NCBI GenBank assembly: GCA_035518375.1
Contig: DATIXQ010000050.1
Coordinates: 1 to 6,141, forward strand
Direction of reading: 5' to 3'
Length of the DNA: 6,141 nt
Origin: DATJLY01 sp035518375
GTDB taxonomy: Bacteria; Pseudomonadota; Alphaproteobacteria; ATCC43930; CGMCC-115725
In this document: positions 1-6,034 of the stretch, in pieces
Layout: each line of letters begins with the position of its first letter
Position numbering within the stretch: the first letter of the stretch is position 1
Made by a program: the position numbers and the translations under genes
Notes under the pieces: generated by a model
The model's database searches: none
Told to the model about the DNA's origin: nothing
Seen by the model: only the letters and a program-made list of their open reading frames with translations

Positions 1-1928
1 CTGAGCGCCTTCGCCTCGATCTGACGTATGCGCTCGCGTGTCACCGAGAATTGCTGACCCACTTCCTCGAGCGTGTGATCCGTGTTCATGCCGATGCCGA
101 ACCGCATTCTGAGCACGCGCTCCTCGCGTGGGGTGAGGGAAGCGAGGACACGCGTCGTCGTCTCGCGTAAATTCGCCTGAATGGCGGCCTCGACCGGCAG
201 GACCGCGTTCTTGTCCTCGATGAAGTCGCCCAAGTGGCTGTCTTCCTCGTCGCCGATCGGCGTCTCGAGACTGATCGGCTCCTTGGCGATTTTCAGCACT
301 TTGCGCACCTTCTCGAGCGGCATGGCGAGCTTCTCGGCGAGCTCTTCGGGCGTCGGCTCGCGCCCGATCTCGTGCAGCATCTGACGCGAGGTGCGAACGA
401 GCTTGTTGATCGTTTCGATCATATGGACCGGGATGCGGATAGTGCGCGCTTGGTCGGCGATCGAGCGTGTGATGGCCTGGCGGATCCACCACGTCGCATA
501 GGTCGAGAACTTGTAGCCGCGGCGGTATTCGAACTTGTCGACCGCCTTCATAAGACCGATGTTCCCCTCCTGAATCAGGTCGAGGAACTGCAGGCCGCGG
601 TTCGTGTATTTCTTGGCGATCGAGATGACGAGGCGGAGATTGGCTTCGACCATCTCTTTCTTCGCGCGGCCCGCTTCGCGCTCGCCGCGTTGCACCGTCT
701 GCACCACGCGGCGGAACTCGAACGGCGGCAATCCGGCATCGCCCGCGATCTCGGCAATTTCGGTGCGCAGGGTCTTTACTTCGGGGCCGTACCTGTTGAT
801 GAGGCCTGACCAGCCCTTGCCGTGGAGCCGCCGTACACGCTGGACCCAATCGGGCGCCAGTTCGAAGCTGATATGGTGATTGAGGAAATCCTGGCGCTTC
901 ACGCCGCATTGCTCGGCCATGCGCAGGAGCTTGCCCTCGGCCGAAACGAGCCGGCGGTTCAGCGAGTAGAGCTGGCCCACCAGGAATTCGATGCGGGCGT
1001 TGTTGAGGCGCACGCTCTGCATCGCCTCGACCATCTCCGCCTTGAGCTTGTCGTACCGCTTCTCGGACGGCTTCTGCAGTTCCTCGCCGTCGCGGAGCGA
1101 GGTGAGCCGCTCCTCTTGGCGGCGTTGCAGGCGGCGATAGAGTCCGGCGATATTGTCGAGCTTTTCCAGAACCTGCGGCGTGAGCTCCGCCTCCATCGCC
1201 GCCAGCGAGATCGAAGCCTCCTCGGCGTCCGCATCCGCGTCGGGATCCTCGCCATTGGGCGTAGGCCCTTCGGCGCCCGCCTCCTCGCTGTCGCTCTGGT
1301 CTTCCGCCGCCTCGCCGGCATCCCCGCCTTCGCCGGGTGGCGGCTCGGCGGTGGCGTCGAACGTATTGTTGCCGTAGGTCGCGTCGAGATCGACGATGTC
1401 GCGGAGCAGCATCTTGCTCTCGACCAGCGCCTCGCGCCAGCCGAGCAGCGCGCGAATCGTCAGCGGGCTTTCGCACAGGCCGCCGATCATCATCTCGCGG
1501 CCGGCCTCGATGCGCTTCGCAATGGCGATTTCGCCTTCGCGCGACAGGAGCTCGACCGACCCCATCTCGCGCAGGTACATGCGCACCGGATCATCGGTCC
1601 GGCCGATATCTTCGTCGTCGAGATTGCCGCTCGAGCGCGGCTCGCCGTCGGCATCCTCGCCGTCGCTGCCCGCGTCATCGGCCTCTTCGCTGTCGACGAC
1701 GTTGACACCAAGCTCGGAAAGGATGGTCATCGTGTCCTCGATCTGCTCCGAGGACACCTGCTCGGGCGGCAATGCCGCGTTGAGCTCGTCGTAGGTCACA
1801 TAGCCGCGTTCTTTGCCGCGTGCGACCATCTTCTTGATCGCCGCAGCGAGCGTATCGAGGATCGGCGCCTCAGCGGCGTCGTCTCGAGCCTCGGGGACTT
1901 CCGCTGTATTCGCCGCCTTGCTAGCCAT
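1..1928 (-). CDS. rpoD: RNA polymerase primary sigma factor RpoD (sigma70), 3' end cut by window edge
   Basis: Housekeeping sigma factor that directs core RNA polymerase to -35/-10 promoters. The reading frame is open from the ATG at 1928-1926 to the left edge: 642 whole codons, lacking probably only about 20 C-terminal residues. Region 1.1 lies near residues 15-95. Region 1.2 starts near MYLREMG (117-123). A strongly acidic Glu/Asp/Gly/Pro-rich stretch (about 191-238) sits in the non-conserved region. Regions 2.1-2.4 run from about 430 to 503, with TWWIRQAIT at 479-487; W480, W481, Q484 and T487 correspond to the E. coli residues that melt and read the -10. Region 3.2 includes DEEDSHLGDFIED (560-572). 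Region 4.2 has the helix-turn-helix at 619-642, where R631, E632 and R635 match the -35 contacts. The start is fixed by an in-frame TGA at 1949-1947 with no other start codon between; the Shine-Dalgarno is only a weak AGGGCGGG. The frame checks as continuous, with no frameshift. It lies downstream of dnaG. Confidence 0.98.
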   Translation of the reverse strand, partial: MASKAANTAEVPEARDDAAEAPILDTLAAAIKKMVARGKERGYVTYDELNAALPPEQVSSEQIEDTMTILSELGVNVVDSEEADDAGSDGEDADGEPRSSGNLDDEDIGRTDDPVRMYLREMGSVELLSREGEIAIAKRIEAGREMMIGGLCESPLTIRALLGWREALVESKMLLRDIVDLDATYGNNTFDATAEPPPGEGGDAGEAAEDQSDSEEAGAEGPTPNGEDPDADADAEEASISLAAMEAELTPQVLEKLDNIAGLYRRLQRRQEERLTSLRDGEELQKPSEKRYDKLKAEMVEAMQSVRLNNARIEFLVGQLYSLNRRLVSAEGKLLRMAEQCGVKRQDFLNHHISFELAPDWVQRVRRLHGKGWSGLINRYGPEVKTLRTEIAEIAGDAGLPPFEFRRVVQTVQRGEREAGRAKKEMVEANLRLVISIAKKYTNRGLQFLDLIQEGNIGLMKAVDKFEYRRGYKFSTYATWWIRQAITRSIADQARTIRIPVHMIETINKLVRTSRQMLHEIGREPTPEELAEKLAMPLEKVRKVLKIAKEPISLETPIGDEEDSHLGDFIEDKNAVLPVEAAIQANLRETTTRVLASLTPREERVLRMRFGIGMNTDHTLEEVGQQFSVTRERIRQIEAKAL

Positions 1929-1950
1929 CGCGATCCCGCCCTGCCATCAC

Positions 1951-1999
1951 AAACAAAAAGACTGCACGTCCCGCGGCCAACCCGCCGCGGCGAACATGC
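1951..1999 (-). terminator. Terminator- or attenuator-like hairpin in the rpoD leader
   Basis: Read on the minus strand, the inner stem is CCGCGGC (1990-1984) pairing perfectly with GCCGCGG (1977-1971) around a six-base loop. Beyond a two-base bulge (1992-1991), GCATGTT (1999-1993) pairs with GACGTGC (1970-1964) with two G-U wobbles, giving about 14 pairs in all. Two bases later comes TCTTTTTGTTT (1961-1951). This is the shape of a Rho-independent terminator. It ends only 22 bases before the rpoD ATG, so it could end dnaG read-through or act as an attenuator for rpoD. The structure is seen in the sequence; its activity is inferred. Confidence 0.55.
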
Positions 2000-2221
2000 G
2001 CCCCGTGGCTTCTTCTTCCTGATCGGGCACCGAACCTTCGCGCGTTGCGCGGTCCTTGCAAACGGATCGCCCCGTCCGTGGTGCCGTCGTCCCCGCCCTT
2101 CCACTCGAGCAACGCTCGTTGCAGCCGCATCCAGTTCTCGCGTCAACTGCGTCCGGGCCTGAACCGCGTGGGAGAGGTGGAGCCTCGCGAGCGCGGCGTC
2201 AAGGCCAGGAAGGTAATTGCT

Positions 2222-2250
2222 TCTAAAGAACGCCGGAAAAGCCTTGTCAA
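2222..2250 (-). promoter_or_regulatory. Candidate sigma70 promoter for rpoD
   Basis: A perfect -35 TTGACA (2250-2245) is followed by a 17-base spacer and a -10 TTTAGA (2227-2222), which matches TATAAT at only three positions. It lies about 50 bases beyond the dnaG stop. Transcription would begin near 2215 and leave a leader of roughly 285 bases before rpoD. A separate promoter would let rpoD be expressed independently of dnaG, as in other macromolecular synthesis operons. The -35 is strong, the -10 modest. Confidence 0.5.
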
Positions 2251-2298
2251 GCGCCACTCGGGCGGTGCGGCGGGAAAGGCAAGCCGTAGAGGCCGGCG

Positions 2299-4122
2299 TT
2301 AGCCCGCCATTAACTCCGCGGTAACGGATTGCTCACGAAGGCGGGCGATCTCGTTCTTATATCCGATGACGGTCGCGAGATTTTCTTCGCTACCGTTCTC
2401 GGCCCACGTTTTTACTGCTGCCAAGTGCTCGCGTTCGATTTCCGGCAGCTCGTACTTGGCCCGTGCCGCGCGCCAAACGTGCCCGGCGAACTCGCGGTTT
2501 CCGGCAAGATGGGCATAATGGTTTCTATCGAGAATTGATGAGTTGAGCCGGTCCGCAATGCTGCGGAGGCGAACGTCGAGCCGGGTGAGGAGATCGCTCC
2601 CGGTGAGCCCTTCCTCCGACGAAATCCGGTCTATGACGTGCTGCCACAGCTCATTCATTTCACGGTCGCGCACACGAAGCGCGGCAAAGGAATCGATGTT
2701 GTCCCGCGCAAGTTCGGGGTGATTGAGCGCGATCACGACGAGGAGGGTCTCTTGGCGCCGCACGCGCGTCGTTTCGGCCCATCCGGCCGCGCGCGTCGCG
2801 CGGAGTGCAGGCGGAAGCGCATCAGTCTCTTTGAGGGTGCGCGCGTTTCGCACGCCGCGCCGCAGCCGCCAAATGCGGTCCATCAGATGGTGCTGGAATT
2901 CGCGCTGGACCTGGCCGTCGGCGATGGCGCGGATGCGGCGATAGACGCGCGTCTGGAGCCGCAGAATCTTTTCCGGCGTGTCGAAGAACGACGAGTCGCG
3001 CTCCTCGGTGGCGATGCGCCAGATGAACTCCGAGGTCTGCATCGCGTCCTCGAGGTGCGTCTTGAGCGCCTCGGTCCCATGCGACTTGACGAGGGAGTCC
3101 GGATCCTCGCCCTCTGGCAGAAGGGCAAAACGCAGGCTGTTGTCGGGCTGCAGCAGCGGCAAGGCGCGGTCGAGCGCGCGAACGGCGGCGTTGCGCCCGG
3201 CCTTGTCGCCGTCGAAGCACAGGATCGGCCGGTCGCCCAGGCGCCACAGCTCGACAAGCTGCGTCTCGGTGAGCGCGGTACCGAGGGGTGCCACGGCACC
3301 CGTGAACCCCGCGCGGTGCAGCGCGATCACATCCATGTAGCCTTCGGCCACGATCGGGACGAGGTCGGAGCGCGGCGCGGTCCTGGCGAGGTGCAGAGCG
3401 TAAAGCGTGCGGCCTTTCTCGAAGATTGGCGTGTCCGGCGAGTTCAGATATTTGGGCTCGCCGTCCTCGATGAGGCGGCCGCCGAAGGCGATGACGCGGC
3501 CTTGCCGGTCGGAGATGGGGAAGATGACGCGGCCGCGGAAAAAATCGAATGTGTCGCCGTTTTCAGGCCGGCGCAGAAGGCCCGCCTCGACGAGAAGCGC
3601 GGTCTCGAATTCGTGGCCGAGCGCCCGTTTCAGCGCGTCACGCGTGCTGGGCGCCCAGCCGAGGCGAAAGCGCGCGATCGTGGCCTGGTCAAGCCCGCGC
3701 CGGGCGAGATAGTCCCGCGCCCGCTGCGCGTTTGGCTCCTTGAGCTGCGCCGCGAAGAAAGCGCAAGCGGCTTCGCACACATCGTGCAGCGTCTTGGCGC
3801 GCACCGCGCGCTCGCGGTCCTCCGGCAGCTCGTCCGGGACCTGCAGCCCGGCTTCCTTGGCCAGCGCCTCAACCGCCTCGCGGAAGCCTGCGCCGCCCAC
3901 CCGCATCGAGAAGCCGATCACGTCCCCATGCGCGCCGCAGCCGAAGCAATGATAAAACGCCTTGTCCTCGACCACGTTGAAGGACGGCGTCTTTTCGTTG
4001 TGGAACGGGCACAGACCGACGTACTCACGCCCGCGCCGCGTGAGCTTGACGTGACGGCTCACCACGCTCGCGAGCGAAACGCGGCTTCTGATCTCGTCGA
4101 GAAATTGCGGCGGGTAAGCCAT
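2299..4122 (-). CDS. dnaG: DNA primase DnaG
   Basis: Synthesises the short RNA primers used by the replicative polymerase at the fork, recruited by the DnaB helicase. The protein is 607 residues, usual for bacterial primases. The N-terminal CHC2 zinc ribbon has ligands C38, H41, C59 and C62 within CPFHNEKTPSF and YHCFGCGAHGD. The RNA polymerase core domain follows, with FRGRVIFPI (195-203), GGR (214-216) and the conserved PKYLNSPDTPIFEKG segment (223-237). The TOPRIM catalytic centre shows EGYMDVIALH from E260 and the metal-binding DGD at 304-306. The C-terminal part (about 430-607) is the less conserved helicase-binding domain. The ATG at 4122 gives the standard MxxPPxFLDEIR primase N-terminus. 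No strong Shine-Dalgarno precedes it (only GCGGA). It lies 110 bases downstream of yqeY on the same strand and upstream of rpoD. No active-site residue appears lost. Confidence 0.98.
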   Translation of the reverse strand: MAYPPQFLDEIRSRVSLASVVSRHVKLTRRGREYVGLCPFHNEKTPSFNVVEDKAFYHCFGCGAHGDVIGFSMRVGGAGFREAVEALAKEAGLQVPDELPEDRERAVRAKTLHDVCEAACAFFAAQLKEPNAQRARDYLARRGLDQATIARFRLGWAPSTRDALKRALGHEFETALLVEAGLLRRPENGDTFDFFRGRVIFPISDRQGRVIAFGGRLIEDGEPKYLNSPDTPIFEKGRTLYALHLARTAPRSDLVPIVAEGYMDVIALHRAGFTGAVAPLGTALTETQLVELWRLGDRPILCFDGDKAGRNAAVRALDRALPLLQPDNSLRFALLPEGEDPDSLVKSHGTEALKTHLEDAMQTSEFIWRIATEERDSSFFDTPEKILRLQTRVYRRIRAIADGQVQREFQHHLMDRIWRLRRGVRNARTLKETDALPPALRATRAAGWAETTRVRRQETLLVVIALNHPELARDNIDSFAALRVRDREMNELWQHVIDRISSEEGLTGSDLLTRLDVRLRSIADRLNSSILDRNHYAHLAGNREFAGHVWRAARAKYELPEIEREHLAAVKTWAENGSEENLATVIGYKNEIARLREQSVTAELMAG

Positions 4123-4146
4123 GTGCGTCCGCTACGTCGTCAGGCG

Positions 4147-4175
4147 ATCATAACCTAGGCGCGCGCACGTGCCAT
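4147..4175 (-). promoter_or_regulatory. Candidate dnaG promoter
   Basis: On the minus strand, ATGGCA (4175-4170, four of six matches to TTGACA) is followed by exactly 17 bases and TATGAT (4152-4147, five of six matches to TATAAT). Transcription would start near 4140, leaving an 18-base leader. An eight-base palindrome GCACGTGC (4165-4172) overlaps the -35 and spacer and could be a protein site. A second good -10, TAAAAT (4202-4197), lies upstream but lacks a recognisable -35. Confidence 0.45.
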
Positions 4176-4208
4176 CGCCCCCCGTCGTCCGAGGCGATTT
4201 TATCCCGG

Positions 4209-4217
4209 TTATCCACG
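4209..4217 (+). promoter_or_regulatory. DnaA-box-like site upstream of dnaG
   Basis: TTATCCACG differs from the high-affinity DnaA box TTATCCACA at the last base only. It lies between yqeY and dnaG, 87 bases before the primase start and just upstream of the TAAAAT -10-like element. DnaA control of a primase gene would make biological sense, but one nine-base match with a mismatch can occur by chance, so function is inference only. Confidence 0.3.
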
Positions 4218-4232
4218 TTATTCCGGCCGTCC

Positions 4233-4688
4233 TCAGCCGAGGAGACGCTTCACCGCCTGGCTCGCCTTGGCGGAATCGATCTGCCCGGCATAGCGCTCGC
4301 GCAGCGCCGCCATGGTGCGCCCCATGTCCTTGATGCCGGAGGCGCCGATCGAGGCGATCGTTTCACGAATCGCAGCTTCCATCTCCGCCTCGCCCATCTG
4401 CTGCGGCAGGAAACGCTCGATAATGGCGATCTCGCCGCGCTCCTTCTCGGCGAGATCGGGGCGGTTGCCCTTCTCGTAGAGCTCGATCGACTCGCGGCGC
4501 TGCTTCACCATGCCTTGCAGCATGGATTGAATCTCGGTGTCTGCGATTCCCTCGGCGTTGCCCTTTGGCCGCACCTCGATGTCGCGTTCCTTGAGCCGCG
4601 CGAGCATGAGACGCACGGTCGATACCGTGAGCGCGTCCTTGTCGCGCATCGCCTGCTTCAAGGCATCGGTGAAGCGCTCTCGCAGCAT
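4233..4688 (-). CDS. yqeY: GatB/YqeY domain-containing protein
   Basis: Small soluble protein of 151 residues, the normal length for stand-alone YqeY proteins. Family signs are the N-terminal helix LRERFTDALKQAMRDKD, the TVRLMLARLKERDIE helix, EIQSMLQGMVKQRRESIELYEKGNRPDLAEKE (about 53-84, the best conserved part), EIAIIERFLPQQM (86-98) and the C-terminal IKDMGRTMAALRERYAGQID segment with a helical tail. The fold resembles the C-terminal tRNA-binding part of GatB, the Asp/Glu-tRNA amidotransferase subunit, but the YqeY function is not established; there is no amidotransferase core here. The start is certain because an in-frame TAA (4700-4698) lies three codons upstream. No Shine-Dalgarno fits before the ATG. 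It heads the yqeY-dnaG-rpoD unit and is divergent from carA. Association with dnaG and rpoD is recurrent in bacteria and suggests a link to translation or growth control, which is inference. Confidence 0.93.
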   Translation of the reverse strand: MLRERFTDALKQAMRDKDALTVSTVRLMLARLKERDIEVRPKGNAEGIADTEIQSMLQGMVKQRRESIELYEKGNRPDLAEKERGEIAIIERFLPQQMGEAEMEAAIRETIASIGASGIKDMGRTMAALRERYAGQIDSAKASQAVKRLLG

Positions 4689-4694
4689 CGCGAT

Positions 4695-4723
4695 CTTTTA
4701 GCAGAGCCGAATCGCGCCGGCAA
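4695..4723 (-). promoter_or_regulatory. Candidate yqeY promoter, possibly giving a leaderless mRNA
   Basis: TTGCCG (4723-4718, four of six matches) and TAAAAG (4700-4695, four of six) are separated by 17 bases. The usual start of transcription, about seven bases past the -10, falls on or next to the A of the yqeY ATG (4688). With no room for a Shine-Dalgarno, the transcript would be leaderless. The spacer contains GAATC (4709-4713), a GANTC site of the kind methylated by CcrM in many alphaproteobacteria. Confidence 0.4.
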
Positions 4724-4725
4724 AC

Positions 4726-4754
4726 TTGACCCGGGCGCCGTCGGGGGCTATCTC
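4726..4754 (+). promoter_or_regulatory. Candidate sigma70 promoter for carAB
   Basis: TTGACC (4726-4731, five of six matches) is followed by 17 bases and TATCTC (4749-4754), a TTGAC-N17-TATCT pattern typical of alphaproteobacterial housekeeping promoters. The start would be near 4761, giving a leader of about 86 bases. Its -35 is two bases from the -35 of the opposing yqeY promoter. Confidence 0.55.
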
Positions 4755-4779
4755 ACGGCTTCAATCCGAACGTCGCACA

Positions 4780-4818
4780 GCGAGCGCCGCGGAGGCTTCC
4801 GCGAGCGCCTCTTGGCGC
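4780..4818 (+). repeat. Direct repeat and tandem hairpins in the carA leader
   Basis: The nine-base sequence GCGAGCGCC occurs at 4780-4788 and again at 4801-4809. Between and after the copies are two perfect small stems: CGCGGA/TCCGCG (4788-4793 with 4798-4803, four-base loop) and GCGCC/GGCGC (4805-4809 with 4814-4818, loop TCTT). No T-tract follows, so this is not a terminator, and no ATG precedes carA in the leader, so there is no obvious leader peptide. A regulatory role is possible but unproven; high GC makes such stems common. Confidence 0.35.
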
Positions 4819-4834
4819 GCGAACGAAAAGGACT

Positions 4835-4838
4835 AAGG
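4835..4838 (+). promoter_or_regulatory. Ribosome binding site of carA
   Basis: AAGG sits eight bases before the carA ATG. A better-looking AAGGA (4828-4832) is 14 bases away, which is too far for normal use. Upstream in the same frame there is no alternative start codon in the presumed leader, so the ATG at 4847 is the supported start. Confidence 0.6.
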
Positions 4839-4846
4839 CCAGCGGC

Positions 4847-6007
4847 ATGAATGTGCCCTCCCGTCCCCTCGGCTCTACCGCCGCGCTCGTTCTGGCGGAC
4901 GGCAGTGTTTTTTGGGGAAGGGGGATCGGCGCCGCCGGCCAGCGCGTGGGCGAGGTCTGCTTCAACACGAGCATGACGGGCTATCAGGAGATCGTCACTG
5001 ACCCGTCCTATGCAGGGCAGATCATCACTTTTACCTTCCCCCATATCGGCAATGTCGGCGCCAACCGCGCCGACGTCGAGGCGACAACGGTTGCAGCGCG
5101 CGGTGTGGTGCTGCACCAGGACATCACCCGGCCGTCGAGCTGGCGTGCCTTGCAGCCGTTCGACGAGTGGCTCAGGAGCAACGACATCGTCGGCCTCTGC
5201 GGCGTCGACACGCGCGCGCTAACGCGCCACATCCGCGAGGCCGGCGCGCCCACCGGCACGCTCTGCCACACGCCCGACGGCGGGCTCGACATCGCCGCGC
5301 TCCACGACATGGCGCGCGCCTGGCCTGGCCTCGAAGGCATGGACCTCGCCAAAGAGGTGAGCTGCCGGCAGACCTACGCATGGGACGAAACTGCCTGGCG
5401 CTGGGACGAGAATGGCTATGGCCGCCTCGCCAGGCCGCGCTTCAAGGTGGTCGCGGTCGATTACGGCGCCAAGCGCAACATCTTGCGCATGCTTGCCGAC
5501 CTCGGCGCGGACGTGACCGTGGTGCCGGCGGTGGCTTCGGCTGCGGACATTCTTCGCCACGAGCCCGACGGGATTTTCCTGTCGAACGGGCCGGGCGACC
5601 CGGCGGCGACCGGCGCCTATGCCGTCCCGGTCCTGCGCAAGCTGATCGAAACGGGGAAGCCGATCTTCGGCATCTGTCTCGGCCATCAGCTGCTGGCGCT
5701 CGCGCTGGGCGCAAAGACGCGCAAAATGGCGACGGGTCACCGTGGTGCCAATCACCCGGTGAAGGACCTCGCGACCGGCAAGGTCGAGATCACGAGCCAG
5801 AATCACGGCTTCGTCGTTCTGCCCGAGACGTTGCCTTCCGACGCCGAGGCGACGCACATCTCGCTCTTCGACGGCTCGAACGAGGGGTTTCGGCTGAAGG
5901 ACCGGCCTATCTTCGCGGTCCAATACCATCCAGAGGCAAGCCCGGGCCCGCAGGACAGCCACCATCTCTTCGCCCGCTTCGCCGCGCTGATGGAGCAGCG
6001 CCGGTGA
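4847..6007 (+). CDS. carA: Carbamoyl phosphate synthetase small subunit (glutamine amidotransferase)
   Basis: Hydrolyses glutamine and channels ammonia to the CarB subunit, which makes carbamoyl phosphate for pyrimidine and arginine synthesis in the cytoplasm. The length of 386 residues is usual. The CarA-specific N-terminal domain (about 10-190) shows FNTSMTGYQEIVTDPSYAGQ (39-58), FTFPHIGNVG (62-71) and GVDTRALTRHIREAG (119-133). The class I glutamine amidotransferase domain begins near residue 199 with VVAVDYGAKRNILR (201-214). It contains the oxyanion-strand motif LSNGPGDP (245-252), the nucleophile C277 in GICLGHQ, SQNHGF (317-322), and the H361/E363 pair in YHPEASPGP. All members of the Cys-His-Glu triad are present, so it should be active. 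It is divergent from yqeY and followed 27 bases later by carB, with which it surely forms an operon. Confidence 0.98.
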   Translation: MNVPSRPLGSTAALVLADGSVFWGRGIGAAGQRVGEVCFNTSMTGYQEIVTDPSYAGQIITFTFPHIGNVGANRADVEATTVAARGVVLHQDITRPSSWRALQPFDEWLRSNDIVGLCGVDTRALTRHIREAGAPTGTLCHTPDGGLDIAALHDMARAWPGLEGMDLAKEVSCRQTYAWDETAWRWDENGYGRLARPRFKVVAVDYGAKRNILRMLADLGADVTVVPAVASAADILRHEPDGIFLSNGPGDPAATGAYAVPVLRKLIETGKPIFGICLGHQLLALALGAKTRKMATGHRGANHPVKDLATGKVEITSQNHGFVVLPETLPSDAEATHISLFDGSNEGFRLKDRPIFAVQYHPEASPGPQDSHHLFARFAALMEQRR

Positions 6008-6021
6008 GGGGCCCCATGGCC

Positions 6022-6025
6022 AGGA
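6022..6025 (+). promoter_or_regulatory. Ribosome binding site of carB
   Basis: AGGA lies nine bases before the ATG at 6035 in the short carA-carB gap. An out-of-frame ATG at 6016 opens only an eight-codon frame ending in TAA at 6040-6042 and overlapping the carB start; it is not a better candidate for carB initiation. Confidence 0.6.
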
Positions 6026-6034
6026 TGACGGGCC

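Larger units (their letters stand above)
1929..2298 (-). other. dnaG-rpoD intergenic region / long rpoD leader
   Basis: This 370-base gap holds no convincing gene. Besides the promoter and terminator-like hairpin listed separately, the transcribed strand can form a second stem at 2055-2032: GGACC pairs with GGTTC and GCGC with GCGC around AAC, with a three-base bulge and no T-tract. A 69-codon open frame (2130-1921, minus) ends in a TAG that overlaps the first codons of rpoD. Its Arg/Gly-rich composition is what random high-GC sequence gives and its Shine-Dalgarno is poor, so it is not called as a gene. No convincing terminator directly follows the dnaG stop, so some dnaG transcripts probably enter this region. 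Confidence 0.6.

Noticed and set aside
234..809. 191-codon plus-strand frame opposite rpoD regions 2-3
   Set aside because: Antisense to the most conserved part of the sigma factor; explained as a shadow.
822..2162. 446-codon plus-strand open frame opposite rpoD
   Set aside because: It lies antisense to a clearly functional rpoD and continues into its leader. Its Arg/Ala/Leu/His-rich product matches no family; such frames are expected opposite GC-rich genes.
1796..2257. 153-codon minus-strand frame across the rpoD leader and rpoD start
   Set aside because: It begins upstream of the candidate rpoD -35, so it would not be contained in that transcript, and it overlaps 130 bases of rpoD in another frame with a random-looking Arg-rich sequence.
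2638..4158. 506-codon plus-strand open frame opposite dnaG
   Set aside because: Antisense to intact primase with all motifs present; its composition mirrors the dnaG codon bias and no domain is recognisable.
4174..4198. Hairpin ATCGCCTC/GGGGCGAT after yqeY as a terminator
   Set aside because: The minus strand can form an eight-pair stem, but no T-tract follows and the loop is nine bases, so it does not qualify as an intrinsic terminator.
5219..5965. 248-codon minus-strand open frame opposite carA
   Set aside because: Shadow of carA; no recognisable protein motif, and carA has its full catalytic triad.
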